Part shown: one piece after another, positions 26,176-35,356 of the stretch
Layout: the number at the start of each line of letters is the position of its first letter
Position numbering within the stretch: the stretch's first letter is position 1
NCBI RefSeq assembly: GCF_003182355.1
Contig: NZ_QGTW01000001.1
Coordinates: 829,642-893,641 of the forward strand
Source: Cytobacillus oceanisediminis
GTDB lineage: Bacteria > Bacillota > Bacilli > Bacillales > Cytobacillaceae
Length of the DNA stretch: 64,000 nt
Reading direction: 5' to 3'
Notes under the pieces: model-generated
Seen by the model: the letters and a program-made list of their open reading frames with translations, nothing else
What the model was told of the DNA's origin: nothing
The model's database searches: none
Position numbers and translations under genes: made by a program

Positions 26176-27265
26176 TGTTCCCCCTCCTTATCCTTGATAT
26201 AAGGAAAGACACAAGAGTTAGAAAAGGAAGATACACAAAGACTAAATATAATCCTAATAAAGACATATATTTATTTAACTTCTCGATATTTTCTCTACCT
26301 TCAATCGCTACCGTTGAACCAAGTATAATGAGCAAAATGACCACAATGATCCACACTACTTTTTTAGGGTTAATATTAAAGATTGTTTCTACCCCTTTGG
26401 TCGCAGCCCATACAGATATACAAATATTAGGAAGGATGATTAAAACCCAGGATGTTATTCCTATATACTCAAACCTTTCTACAAATGGGAGTTCGACAAT
26501 TTTCCACATGGATAATGTAGCCCAGGTGTGTCTGCTTATTTGATTCTCGCTAAAATAACCGATTGAAATGATGAGAATGAATAAATAGATGAATCCTGTC
26601 AGAAGATTCCCAAGGTGAGCCCACTTTTGTGATCTTTTGGGATGTTTTATATAAGGGTAATAAATAAGCAAAGTAGAAAATCCCAAATAGCTCAACATCA
26701 TGTCTTTGGTAGATATGGTTATATCTTTGATAGAATGGTTCCATATAGGAAGTAAGTTTCGAAAGTGAGTATATTCAATGGGAAATAAAAATGTTAAAAA
26801 TATATAAAAGGGAATAAGGACTCCCAAGAAGCTGATTCCCGTAACAATGCGAAATCCTCCTGTTACACAATAATAGACGAGAATAAGTAAGATGATGCTA
26901 AACATGATAATATTAATCAGCGGAAATAACCACACCTGAACAATTTCAATGTAGCTTCGAAGGACGACTATACCAATCATCAGCCAATATATGATCCAAA
27001 TAAGACTTAAAAGTCCCCCAATCCACTTTCCAAACAAATCCCTATGTATTTGAATAAGATCTTTTTGATGCCTATTTAGCAGCAAGTACATAACCCAGAT
27101 GATCATACTTACCGGGATTCCTGCACCAATGACCGCCATCCAGGCATCATTTCCCGCAGACTTCATGACTGTACGCTGGAATCCAAACACGCCCACTCCT
27201 AATTGGACAGAGTGAATTAAAAAGAACACAAGAAAAGGTGATATTTGAAACTCTTTCTCTTCCAA
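26162..27265 (-). CDS. Germinant receptor B subunit (spore permease family)
   Basis: A 367-residue integral membrane protein of the GerAB/APC-type family, which binds the nutrient germinant. About ten transmembrane helices are visible, starting ISPFLVFFLIHSVQLGVGVFGFQ, with the family GAGIPVSMIIW and PIWNHSIKDI regions. TTG 27265 follows AGGAAG at somewhat long spacing. It lies 20 nt after the A gene and overlaps the C gene. Which germinant it recognises cannot be told from sequence alone. Confidence 0.93.
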   Translation of the reverse strand: MEEKEFQISPFLVFFLIHSVQLGVGVFGFQRTVMKSAGNDAWMAVIGAGIPVSMIIWVMYLLLNRHQKDLIQIHRDLFGKWIGGLLSLIWIIYWLMIGIVVLRSYIEIVQVWLFPLINIIMFSIILLILVYYCVTGGFRIVTGISFLGVLIPFYIFLTFLFPIEYTHFRNLLPIWNHSIKDITISTKDMMLSYLGFSTLLIYYPYIKHPKRSQKWAHLGNLLTGFIYLFILIISIGYFSENQISRHTWATLSMWKIVELPFVERFEYIGITSWVLIILPNICISVWAATKGVETIFNINPKKVVWIIVVILLIILGSTVAIEGRENIEKLNKYMSLLGLYLVFVYLPFLTLVSFLISRIRRGNIEKA

Positions 27266-27285
27266 TATAAACCAGGCTTCCTTTC

Positions 27286-28812
27286 TTAATTTCTTTTGGA
27301 ATCATGTTTCTCTTTAGCTTTTTTTGGATTGAAACGCATGGTATCTTCCGTTTGTTCCTGAATTGGGCGCTTTGATTGCATTGAAAAGGGTAAACGAATA
27401 AGAGAATCCTTAAGATCTTGAATCCTTGGCGGATAAAAGGGCTCAAGAAACGGTCTGCCTAAAGAAGACAGCCTCAACAGATGAATCAGTAAGAAACAAA
27501 AACTTACCGCTACTCCTATTAAGCCAAGATAATGCGCCATCAGCAAAAAAGGGAAGCGGATTAAACGAATCGTATTACCCATTTGATAGACAGGTGTTGT
27601 AAAGGATGCCAACGCTGCTAACGCAACGATAATTAATAAAACATTGCTTGTTAATCCTGCTTCAACGGACGCTGTTCCAATAACAATACCGCCCACGATA
27701 CCAATTGTCTGGCCAACCTTTGTTGGCAGCCTTGCTCCTGCCTCTCTTAACAATTCAATAGCTAACTCCAGAATAATGGCTTCCAAAATCGGCGGTAATG
27801 GAATGGCACTTCTTGATGTAACTAACGTACTAACTAAGTCCTTAGGAATTAATTCATAATGATACGTTAGGACGGCCACATATATAGGAGTAACCAAGAT
27901 GGAAAATATTACAGCAAAAAAACGGACCAGACGGAAAAATGAGGCTACAGCCCAATTCAAATAATAGTCCTCAAAGGCATAAAAAAACTCAAAAATGGTC
28001 GTTGGACCGATCAATCCGTGCGGTGCACCATCAACTAAAATAGCAATTTTCCCTTCACCTAGCACTGATGCAACACGATCAGGTCTCTCTGTATCAATCA
28101 GCTGTGGAAAAGGAGAATTCTGATTGTCTTGAATTAATTGCGTGATATAAGAACTATCCATGATTTGATCAATATCTAAATCGGATAGCCGTTGAATGAC
28201 AGTATTGACATTTTCTTTATTGGCAATCCCGTCAATATAAAGGACAGAAACCCTTGTCTTAGATAACTTGCCAATTATCAACTCTTTTACGGTAAACTCC
28301 GGCATCGGCAATCTCTTTCGAATCAGGTTAATATTTGTATCAAGTGCTTCCACAAAGGACTCTTTAGGTCCAACAACGCTAAACTCAACCTCAGGAAGCG
28401 AAACTTGACGTGTCCTTTCCACACCAGCTTTCACTAAACAAACTTGTTTTAAGTTATTTACATTAAAAATAAAAATATATCCTTTTAAAAGATTTTCCTG
28501 AATTGTTGCTGCATCGGCTGTAAGGATCACTTCTTCAATTGGAAGCACTGATGACAAAGAAGCAAATGACTCCCATTTTTTTAAATAAGGCAGTATATCT
28601 CGATGTAAAATTTCCGTATCGATTAAAGGCGTGTAGTAGCCTATGCATAGCGAAGTCTCATTCACGTGATATGTAAACTGGGTAAAATCATTGGATAATG
28701 CTAATTGCTTAAGCAAATCCGCTAGTGAATCATCTTCTTCTGTGTTTTTTGGGGTACCGATTTCACTTTCTTTATCCTTAAATAAGCTTCTTCTGTTTCT
28801 CCATTTTTTCAT
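27286..28812 (-). CDS. Germinant receptor A subunit (GerA family)
   Basis: A 508-residue A subunit: an N-terminal cytosolic domain (to about 250; ESFVEALDTNINLIRKRLP, KELIIGKLSKTRVSVLYIDGI, SYITQLIQDNQNSPFPQ, ERPDRVASVLGEGKIAILVDGAP) then four or five membrane helices with RSAIPLPPILEAIILELAIELLREAG and IGIVGGIVIG. The start is ATG 28812 after GATGGGGAATGCAGA. The frame stays open upstream to 29025, adding 71 residues, but without a ribosome binding site and unlike the family. The basic C-terminal tail is normal. Gene order A-B-C is canonical. Confidence 0.93.
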   Translation of the reverse strand: MKKWRNRRSLFKDKESEIGTPKNTEEDDSLADLLKQLALSNDFTQFTYHVNETSLCIGYYTPLIDTEILHRDILPYLKKWESFASLSSVLPIEEVILTADAATIQENLLKGYIFIFNVNNLKQVCLVKAGVERTRQVSLPEVEFSVVGPKESFVEALDTNINLIRKRLPMPEFTVKELIIGKLSKTRVSVLYIDGIANKENVNTVIQRLSDLDIDQIMDSSYITQLIQDNQNSPFPQLIDTERPDRVASVLGEGKIAILVDGAPHGLIGPTTIFEFFYAFEDYYLNWAVASFFRLVRFFAVIFSILVTPIYVAVLTYHYELIPKDLVSTLVTSRSAIPLPPILEAIILELAIELLREAGARLPTKVGQTIGIVGGIVIGTASVEAGLTSNVLLIIVALAALASFTTPVYQMGNTIRLIRFPFLLMAHYLGLIGVAVSFCFLLIHLLRLSSLGRPFLEPFYPPRIQDLKDSLIRLPFSMQSKRPIQEQTEDTMRFNPKKAKEKHDSKRN

Positions 28813-29169
28813 TCTGCATTCCCCATCTAAAATTAGAAATAATGAATGTTTACTTCTTACCATCCTTGCCAAGAAGGGGAAATGGTATTCTTCCTTTTCT
28901 AGATAGCGGGCATATTCCGTAAAAACGGAAAGTGCCTTTATGACGAGGAGCATCCTCTTGATCGGATGAATTTTTAATCCGAACTGCTGAACAAAATCTC
29001 TTATTTTGATATACGTATCCATCAAGCAATTATATAAAAAAGCATGAACAACATGGCAGTTACTTTTTTTGACTTGTTTTGTCGAATCAGTTTCTTTTGT
29101 GTTAAAAAATATGGATAATAGTGTTTGTGTTTATTTTATTAAAGAAAAAGCACTAAAGAAAGGTGAACA

Positions 29170-29340
29170 ATGTTACAGGAAAATAAGCAAGCGAAAAGGG
29201 AAAAGCTTTTATTATTAATTGTCAGAAAAAGAAATGAAATGATTCGTTTAGCAAATTCAAATGGACTTTTAAGTAACGAAACAATCAGATGCAGTCAAGA
29301 GCTTGATTTGCTATTGAATAAATTTCAACTAAAAGAATAA
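29170..29340 (+). CDS. Spo0E-like aspartyl-phosphate phosphatase
   Basis: A 56-residue protein of the Spo0E/YisI/YnzD group, which removes phosphate from Spo0A~P and so delays sporulation. The family pattern is clear: a first helix with RKRNEMIRLANSNGLLSNETI, then the signature SQELD (here CSQELDLLLNKF) on the second helix. ATG 29170 follows AAAGGTGAACA. It is divergent from the germinant receptor operon. Direct activity on Spo0A is inferred from the family. Confidence 0.85.
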   Translation: MLQENKQAKREKLLLLIVRKRNEMIRLANSNGLLSNETIRCSQELDLLLNKFQLKE

Positions 29341-29479
29341 CCATTAGTGCCTGATCTAGACTGCAGGATAATACACAAACGGCACTTTTCCCTCTTGTTA
29401 AGTTAGATTGCCCCCTTTGTCAAAAATGGCATAAGGGCAGCTTAAACTGTTTATCTAAACCACAACAATTTTCTTATTT

Positions 29480-29563
29480 TTATTTCAGCAGTTCTCTATA
29501 TTCCGCAGTTATTTGCTCGACCTTTTTAACCCCGATGTTCCTAATCCCCTCTGAAAAGCCATC
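29480..29563 (-). pseudogene. Possible fragment of an unrecognised protein (C-terminal tail)
   Basis: A minus-strand frame without a start gives LDDGFSEGIRNIGVKKVEQI and a few more residues before a stop. It resembles the tail of an extracellular solute-binding protein, but the match is weak and no upstream part is left. Confidence 0.25.
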
Positions 29564-29607
29564 GTCCAGAAAAAAATATCAAACTTGCAATTATTCTTTA
29601 TAACCTT

Positions 29608-29985
29608 CATAAGATTTTTTCCCAATGAATACGTGCTGCTTTATATTCTTTCAATAAGCGTGGCAGTCTTTTATTTAAGTGAAGGGGATTAACAAGATCA
29701 AATCTAGTTCCGTTCTTAAGGAAAACCATATCTTGATCCTTAGAATTTACTCTGAATCCGTTTTTCTTAGTAATGCAGGGAAGTTATCCCCTGTCTCCCT
29801 ATTTTCTTTCCAGCAAATTCCCCATTTTTAATGAAAGAACTGCGGCAGGATGGACTATTTTCCTTCAAAACAACGATAGTTGTATTTATCTCTTGTACTT
29901 TTTTTAATGTGGCGTATGATTCCTTTAAGTAAAGGTCCTTACATCTTCCTCTGAATTTGCAATTATTTTTGCTTTACCGCCCAAA
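29608..29985 (-). pseudogene. Decayed DUF523 (2-thiouracil desulfurase-like) gene
   Basis: Pieces in different minus-strand frames follow the C-terminal half of DUF523 proteins in order: GGKAKIIANSEEDVRTFT, then ESYATLKKVQEINTTIVVLKE with NSPSCRSSFI and NGEFAGKKIG, then PALLRK and NGFRVNSKD. Intact family members read KERSPSCGSSFIYDG..F.G.....G..ALLR.NG. At least two frameshifts and several stops are present and the N-terminal half is missing. Confidence 0.6.
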
Positions 29986-30002
29986 ACCTATTCTCCATCT
30001 CC

Positions 30003-30290
30003 AGATTAGTGTTAATCGATAAATTAACGACGATTTTCAGCTTCCATCTCCACATTTGGGAGTTATTCAAACTGATTATCGACCATAATAAGCAGCCATC
30101 TCCACATTTGGGAGTTAATCGAACCGATTAACGACCATTATTAGCTCCCCTCTCCAGCTTTGGGAGTTATTCGAACCGATTAACGACGTTTATCTGCTTC
30201 CCTCTCCAGATTTGGGAGTTAATCGAAGAGATTAATGACAATAAAATGCTTCCTCTCTTCAAGTTTAGGAGTTATTTAACTGATTAATGC
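30003..30290. repeat. Second tandem array of the 52-bp repeat, about five copies
   Basis: Units of 52 bases with TTTGGGAGTTAATC, a short spacer, GATTAACGAC and CCCTCTCCA. GATTAACGAC starts at 30126 and 30178, exactly 52 apart, with diverged neighbours at about 30022, 30074 and 30230. As in the 4992-5480 array each unit has a TTAATCG-N3-CGATTAA dyad and a second GGGAG/CTCCC dyad. The sequence between the dyads differs from the first array. Confidence 0.85.
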
Positions 30291-30442
30291 TCAGATATCA
30301 AAATCAATAGATAAAAAATGAACATTTTTAAATACTTTTGCGACAAATATTTGTTTAATTTGTGAAATATATCACAAACATAAAGAAATCCATTATAATA
30401 AAAATGTAAATAGCGGTCGCATACTTGAAAGGAGCTATTACA

Positions 30443-30661
30443 ATGGGCTTAATTCTTGGCATGTATATTGGATTGTTAGCAGGCGCTGTTTTGGGTGCAG
30501 TCATTTCATTTCCTTTAGGTTCAGCAGTGGGAATTTTTATAGAAAGAAGCTTTGAAAGTGGGTGGGCAATAGGCATTGAAATTATGCTGATTGCATTGTC
30601 TGCCTTTGTAATTTTTAAACTATTTAATGTCCGCATGAAAAATACTAAAAAAGCATTCTAA
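30443..30661 (+). CDS. Small two-helix membrane protein
   Basis: A 72-residue protein: transmembrane helices at about 3-33 (glycine- and alanine-rich, LGMYIGLLAGAVLGAVISFP) and 43-61, ending in a basic tail (RMKNTKKAF). ATG 30443 follows GAAAGGAGCTATTACA; the frame is open six codons further up without a ribosome binding site. It has its own terminator. The glycine zipper-like first helix suggests self-association. Family not recognised. Confidence 0.65.
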   Translation: MGLILGMYIGLLAGAVLGAVISFPLGSAVGIFIERSFESGWAIGIEIMLIALSAFVIFKLFNVRMKNTKKAF

Positions 30662-30684
30662 TCATTTTGGTTATAACTAACAAT

Positions 30685-30709
30685 ACGCCCAGAATCAGGT
30701 TCTGAGCGT
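30685..30709 (+). terminator. Terminator of the 72-residue membrane protein gene
   Basis: ACGCCCAGAA pairs (one mismatch) with TTCTGAGCGT, followed by TTATTTTTTT, 24 nt after the stop codon. Confidence 0.85.
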
Positions 30710-30808
30710 TTATTTTTTTCATATATAACTAAGTGAAGAAAATAGGTTATATCTCGTTTTGAACCAAGATTGATAAAAATGTGTTCTTTAATTTAGTTCC
30801 TGCAAACA

Positions 30809-30925
30809 TCATATAAAACAGGTGTACTGATTACTAACACAACATTTAGCTGTACGCACAATCGCCTCGGATACGGAACCAATTAAGAAGCGTCCAACTG
30901 CATTTAGCCCTAGTAATCATATTGT
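30809..30925 (-). pseudogene. Universal stress protein (UspA) remnant
   Basis: Minus-strand reading gives LNAVGRFLIGSVSEAIVRTAKC and a short tail before a stop. This is the conserved C-terminal ATP-binding strand-loop-helix of Usp proteins (G-x2-G-x9-GS-V..I...A.C). Nothing of the remaining 100 residues is left upstream. Confidence 0.55.
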
Positions 30926-31163
30926 TTAAATACGATTCAGAGGGTGCTTTTTCCTTGTCTCATTTTAGTGGGTCACTCTAAAGTGCAGCCGGATCTGAAG
31001 CGTCTGTAAGTTTAACAAGATACATTAACATCCAATATCTTCGATGTACTATAACAATATTAATATTCTGTTTAGTATTTACATAAAATTAACCAAATAT
31101 TAGGAGGAGATAACTTAATAACAGCGAATTATTTTCCTTAAATCTTATCCGGAGGTAAATTTT

Positions 31164-31535
31164 ATGATAAATGTATTATGGGGTTTTTTATTATGGATTT
31201 CAGCGACAGTGTTTTTCCGTTTATTCGGGCAAATGTTTCTAATCCCAGGGAATGTGCTTTTATTGCTAGCTACTTTTAGTCTGACAATACCTTTGATTAC
31301 ACTGGTAACATATCCTTACTATTATGCGAGGAGGATACCTATATCAAAACGTCTAATTTCATCAGTCCAAATTGCCCTTCCAGGGATGATTTTAGATATA
31401 TTTAGTATTATTTACTTTAAAAAAGTGTTTCCAAACTTACATATTGATTCACTACCAATTTTGGCTTCTTGGTTACTGTGGGCGTATAGCTTGATATTAA
31501 TTTCAGGCTTTCCAATAAAAATAAAATCCAATTAA
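31164..31535 (+). CDS. DUF5367-type membrane protein
   Basis: A 123-residue protein with four transmembrane helices (about 3-23, 28-50, 64-85, 98-117) and a short cytosolic end. The pattern, with FFRLFGQMFLIPG in the first helix hairpin and ISSVQIALPGMILD, fits the DUF5367 family of small bacillar membrane proteins of unknown function. ATG 31164 follows TCCGGAGG. It is monocistronic, followed by about 280 bases that hold only a minus-strand hairpin. Confidence 0.75.
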   Translation: MINVLWGFLLWISATVFFRLFGQMFLIPGNVLLLLATFSLTIPLITLVTYPYYYARRIPISKRLISSVQIALPGMILDIFSIIYFKKVFPNLHIDSLPILASWLLWAYSLILISGFPIKIKSN

Positions 31536-31643
31536 TGAAAGGTTTGCTCTATGTATTTGCTTCAACATTAGTCAGATAACGAAATAAAGAAAAATTGCTA
31601 GCCCTCTACTTGAACTAACTTGCCCTATCGGTACAATAAGAAA

Positions 31644-31666
31644 AGCCGCCTAAAAAAATGGCGGCT
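31644..31666 (-). terminator. Hairpin terminator, minus strand
   Basis: AGCCGCC and GGCGGCT form a perfect stem with a 9-nt loop and TTTTCTT on the minus strand, about 150 nt beyond the isochorismatase-type gene. Confidence 0.7.
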
Positions 31667-31818
31667 GGATCTTAAAGTAATGCACCTTTAGCTGAAGTAC
31701 AATATTTCATAATCTAGATTTACTTAGAAGTTAAAGTTTATCCAAACTCATTTTAAATAATCGTACTTAATTAGGATATTTTTCATTAATAAGAAATATC
31801 TTTGTACCGTATTTTAAT

Positions 31819-32376
31819 TTACCTATATGAATCATGAGTCGGATGAAACAAGTCTTCCTCTGCATTCCTGACCATTGAAAAATGTTCAACATTGTTATGT
31901 CCATGAAGAGTTTTATTATGATGTTTTATAATTTGTTCTGCACTTAAAATATCATTGTCCGTTGTTGAATGCCCATCCCCGACTATTGTGACATCCAAAC
32001 CACTAATGGTGGCTGTTCTGACTGCACTATCTATACAGTGCTGTGTTGCACAGCCCATAATAACAACATGCTTGACTTCCTGGGATCTTAAATGATTTAG
32101 AAGCCCAGTACCATGGAAGGAATTCGTTGCAGTTTTATCGAAAATTTTAGCATCCTTTGGAACATTAATTTCGTTGTGAACTTGAAAACCTGTCCCTTTA
32201 CCTTCAGCAACATCCAAATCTCTAACAAAGATAACTGGAACCTTGAATTTTCCTGCTTTTTCAATAACTAAATTGATATTCCTAATAAGTTGATCCTTAT
32301 TAAAAACCGCACTTTCCTCCTGGTTCCCATCAATTAATTCTTGTTGAGCATCAATAATTAATAATGTTTGATTCAT
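31819..32376 (-). CDS. Isochorismatase-fold cysteine hydrolase
   Basis: A 185-residue member of the isochorismatase superfamily (nicotinamidase/amidohydrolase type). The catalytic triad is visible: Asp in LLIIDAQQE (about 9), a Lys in FDKTATNSF and the Cys in VVIMGCATQHCIDSAVRTA. The HHNKTLHG C-terminal region is also typical of the bacillar subgroup. The substrate cannot be told; hydrolases of this fold act on amides, N-carbamoyl compounds or isochorismate. ATG 32376 follows AAAGGGGAAAA. An 18-codon ORF lies 41 nt upstream on the same strand. Confidence 0.88.
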   Translation of the reverse strand: MNQTLLIIDAQQELIDGNQEESAVFNKDQLIRNINLVIEKAGKFKVPVIFVRDLDVAEGKGTGFQVHNEINVPKDAKIFDKTATNSFHGTGLLNHLRSQEVKHVVIMGCATQHCIDSAVRTATISGLDVTIVGDGHSTTDNDILSAEQIIKHHNKTLHGHNNVEHFSMVRNAEEDLFHPTHDSYR

Positions 32377-32416
32377 TTTTTCCCCTTTCAAATGTGGGGG
32401 AACGCTATATAGTTAA

Positions 32417-32473
32417 TTATTTAGACGTAATCCCCTTAGTATTTTTCAAACCATTGTTTTTTTTGTCAGTCAT
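32417..32473 (-). CDS. Possible 18-residue leader peptide
   Basis: ATG 32473 has a near-perfect ribosome binding site (TTTAGGAGGTAGATATT) and opens 18 codons (MTDKKNNGLKNTKGITSK). The strong site argues for translation; the lysine- and asparagine-rich peptide is like other very small bacillar proteins. It lies just before the isochorismatase-type gene. Confidence 0.45.
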   Translation of the reverse strand: MTDKKNNGLKNTKGITSK

Positions 32474-32767
32474 AATATCTACCTCCTAAATTAATATTGT
32501 CTATAAATAGAAATTTCAATTTTCGGACAATTAAACTTTAACACAAATTCTTTTAAAATGACACTTTTAAATAAAGTTTTGTAGTCAAAAAATTTTTATC
32601 TAACCTAAAGGTGGACTCTTAAGAAGCAAACACAGGTTTTAAGGGGATTTTTGAATTAAATAATAGATATCCAAAGTTTTATTAATTACATGAATTTTTT
32701 GCATCTTAGCGTTTTTTTATCACCTGCTTAGTTCATCTTAGCCTCTCTAATTGCGAATTTGTAAAAA

Positions 32768-32801
32768 AGAACCTTCAATCCAGAGACAGATTAAAGGTTC
32801 T
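32768..32801 (-). terminator. Terminator downstream of mqo
   Basis: AGAACCTTCAAT pairs (one mismatch) with ATTAAAGGTTCT, followed by TTTTTTAC on the minus strand; 35 nt after the 34-residue ORF. Confidence 0.8.
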
Positions 32802-32835
32802 ATATTTTACTTCCAATGATATTCTATTTATTTAC

Positions 32836-32940
32836 TTAATTCCTTATTTTATCTCTAGTTTCTTCAATCTTTACCTTTTTAATCTCTTCTTCATAGAAAT
32901 GCATGTCTATTAATGAAAAATGTTGTTTAATCTTATTCAT
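32836..32940 (-). CDS. Small protein downstream of mqo, 34 residues
   Basis: ATG 32940 after AAAGGTATTGA opens 34 codons (MNKIKQHFSLIDMHFYEEEI, then a Lys/Glu-rich end). It starts 27 nt after mqo stops and precedes the mqo terminator, so it is cotranscribed. It looks like one amphipathic helix. Family not recognised. Confidence 0.5.
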   Translation of the reverse strand: MNKIKQHFSLIDMHFYEEEIKKVKIEETRDKIRN

Positions 32941-32967
32941 TCAATACCTTTGTTTATTCATTAAGGA

Positions 32968-34470
32968 TTAACTAAGGACCAGCTCTTTTTTGCTTAGACC
33001 AAGCGTTTCTGCTGTTGAAGTATGAATTTCGTGCAGAAGCTCTGGGTTTTCCATTAGTGAAACGCTATAAGAAGGAATCATATCTTTGATTTTGGTTTCC
33101 CACTCTTTCATATGTTGAGGGAAGCATTTTTGGATTACCTCTAGCATAACGTGAACCGCAGTAGAAGCACCTGGGGAAGCGCCCAGTAATGCTGCGATCG
33201 AACCATCAGCAGCAGTAATCACTTCCGTACCAAATTGAAGCGTTCCTTTACCGCCTGCCTCTGTATCTTTAATCACTTGCACACGTTGGCCCGCTTCCAC
33301 TAAATCCCAATCCTCGCTTTTTGCGTCTGGGATAAACTCCCGTAACTCTTCCATGCGCTTTTCTTTCGATAACATAACTTGTTCGATCAGGTATTTTGTC
33401 AATGACATGTTTTTGGCACCTGCCGACAACATTGTTACGAGATTATCCGGTTTTACAGAAGTTACCAAATCAAACATGGAACCATTTTTTAAAAACTTTG
33501 GTGAGAAGCCGGCAAACGGTCCAAATAGCAGCGATTTTTTATTGTCGATAAATCTTGTGTCAAGATGCGGAACAGACATTGGCGGAGCCCCAACCTTAGC
33601 TTTGCCGTATACTTTTGCATGATGCTGCGCTACAACATCCGGATTATTACACACCATAAAGATTCCGCTTACCGGGAATCCTCCAATATGTTTTCCTTCA
33701 GGAATACCGGATTTTTGCAGTAAATGCAGGCTTCCTCCCCCGCCTCCGATAAAGACGAATTTTGACGTATGGCTCTCTACGCTACCGCTATCCAGATTTT
33801 TCACTTTCAATTCCCACGAGCCATCGCTTGAACGTTTAATATTATCCACACTATGTTTGTATTTGATATCGACATTTTTAGTTTTTAAGTGGTCAAACAA
33901 CATGCGTGTTAAAGCACCAAAGTTGACATCCGTTCCAGAATCGATTTTTGTTGCAGCAATTGGTTCATCCCATCGACGGTCTTGCATAATAAGCGGAATC
34001 CATTCCATCAGTTGTCCCGGGTCATCGGAAAATTCCATTCCTTTGAATAGAGGATTGTTTGACATCGCTTCAAAACGTTTCTTTAAAAATGTTACATTCT
34101 CTTCCCCTTGTACCATACTCATATGAGGCAATGGCATGATAAAGTCATGTGGGTTATTTATCAGCTTCCTGTTTACAAGATAAGACCAAAACTGCATGGA
34201 AACCTGAAACTGTTCATTAATTTTTATAGCTTTACTAATATCTACAGATCCATCCGGCTGTTCGACCGTGTAGTTCAGCTCGCACAGTGCCGCATGCCCC
34301 GTCCCCGCATTATTCCATTCGTTAGAGCTTTCCTCTCCCGCGCTTGGAAGCTTCTCAAACACTGTAATTTCCCATTCCGGTACTAGTTCTTTCAAAAGTG
34401 TCCCTAAAGTCGCACTCATGATTCCGGCGCCAACTAAAATGACGTCTGTTTTAGTTTCTTTGTTGTTCAT
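32968..34470 (-). CDS. mqo: Malate:quinone oxidoreductase
   Basis: Membrane-associated FAD enzyme that oxidises malate to oxaloacetate and reduces the quinone pool, in parallel to soluble malate dehydrogenase. The 500-residue protein has the FAD motif [11 protein letters not shown] (about 13-23), [50 protein letters not shown] and [17 protein letters not shown]. Length is normal. A near-perfect cre site lies 38 nt upstream of the ATG, so glucose repression through CcpA is expected. It is cotranscribed with a 34-codon ORF. Confidence 0.96.
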   Translation of the reverse strand: MNNKETKTDVILVGAGIMSATLGTLLKELVPEWEITVFEKLPSAGEESSNEWNNAGTGHAALCELNYTVEQPDGSVDISKAIKINEQFQVSMQFWSYLVNRKLINNPHDFIMPLPHMSMVQGEENVTFLKKRFEAMSNNPLFKGMEFSDDPGQLMEWIPLIMQDRRWDEPIAATKIDSGTDVNFGALTRMLFDHLKTKNVDIKYKHSVDNIKRSSDGSWELKVKNLDSGSVESHTSKFVFIGGGGGSLHLLQKSGIPEGKHIGGFPVSGIFMVCNNPDVVAQHHAKVYGKAKVGAPPMSVPHLDTRFIDNKKSLLFGPFAGFSPKFLKNGSMFDLVTSVKPDNLVTMLSAGAKNMSLTKYLIEQVMLSKEKRMEELREFIPDAKSEDWDLVEAGQRVQVIKDTEAGGKGTLQFGTEVITAADGSIAALLGASPGASTAVHVMLEVIQKCFPQHMKEWETKIKDMIPSYSVSLMENPELLHEIHTSTAETLGLSKKELVLS

Positions 34471-34507
34471 TTATACCAACCTTTTCCTCTAAAATTTGCA
34501 GAGAAAG

Positions 34508-34521
34508 TGTATGCGTTTACA
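34508..34521 (-). promoter_or_regulatory. cre-like site upstream of mqo
   Basis: TGTATGCGTTTACA matches the cre consensus at 13 of 14 positions and lies 38 bp upstream of the mqo start codon. Confidence 0.65.
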
Positions 34522-35031
34522 CCAAGCTAAGGCGCGACCTAGTCACACACCTTTTCTGTCTCAGATAGAACCATTTCAATTAGTTATATATTAATTACCT
34601 TCTATTATATGATAATTCTAAGTTATTTAAAAGCTGTTAAAGTGAGTAGTCTGTCTAGAAGGGCCCAGGAACACACATAAACCAAAGCCTTTAAAGATTA
34701 TGTGTTATAAAAATTTCTTTTGCTATACTGTTAAATTATAGTTTCTGATGAAATAAATATAAACCGCTCTTCCCTGTCGATCCCGATATCTCAACAGAAT
34801 CGATTATGGTGTATCTAAATATCTTACAAAATGCAGCTAAAGATCTTCGTTTTTATAATGAAAGCAGTAAAAATTCCATATTAGGAGAAGATTTATCCAT
34901 ACTCTTTTTTATGGGTTATTAAAAAAGCCAAACAGTGATGATCAATAAATCCGAAAGTTTGTTAACCCGGTAAAGTAAATACAATCCACTTGTCAAAATC
35001 TAAAACAAGAAAATATTTATTTACATAAAAA
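34522..35031. other. Intergenic region upstream of mqo
   Basis: About 510 bases. A plus-strand frame from about 34757 to 34920 is open (LFPVDPDISTESIMVYLNIL...) but lacks a start and ribosome binding site; it could be a gene fragment I cannot name. A hairpin ACACATAA/TTATGTGT lies around 34673-34707. Otherwise nothing. Confidence 0.35.
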
Positions 35032-35061
35032 AACCGGCCTTTCTATATGAAATGGCCGGTT
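35032..35061 (-). terminator. Strong terminator
   Basis: AACCGGCC pairs perfectly with GGCCGGTT around a 14-nt loop, followed by seven T on the minus strand. It begins at the stop codon of a 33-residue ORF. Confidence 0.85.
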
Positions 35062-35162
35062 CAACTTGTGTCAATAAATATTTTAAGAAATCCTATTAAC
35101 TCCGCATTAATTGATGCAGTAACTATCTTATTTATTTCTCTACTCCATTTAAATTGATTCAT
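35061..35162 (-). CDS. Small protein, 33 residues
   Basis: ATG 35162 after AAAGGGAGTAA opens 33 codons (MNQFKWSREINKIVTASINAE...), followed at once by a strong terminator. A good ribosome binding site and terminator support it; the sequence resembles one amphipathic helix. No family recognised. Confidence 0.5.
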   Translation of the reverse strand: MNQFKWSREINKIVTASINAELIGFLKIFIDTS

Positions 35163-35356
35163 TTACTCCCTTTACGAATCCCCTCATCGAATTTAACTTG
35201 GAAGTTAGCTAGAAAAACTAATCTTTATTACCTGTTAAAAGTGAAAAATCAATGAGGAAATGAATTTCATGGCCTTCCTCCTAGAATTGTTAAAACTTTT
35301 GTGAATCATATTATTGTACGGTAATACTTAGTGTTACAGATCGGATTGTCAAGAAT

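Noticed and set aside
28813..29025. 71-residue N-terminal extension of the GerA-type A subunit
   Set aside because: It lacks a ribosome binding site, is not found in the family, and a good site precedes ATG 28812.
34757..34920. Open plus-strand frame of about 54 codons
   Set aside because: No start codon or ribosome binding site at its beginning and no family match; possibly a remnant, not called as a gene.
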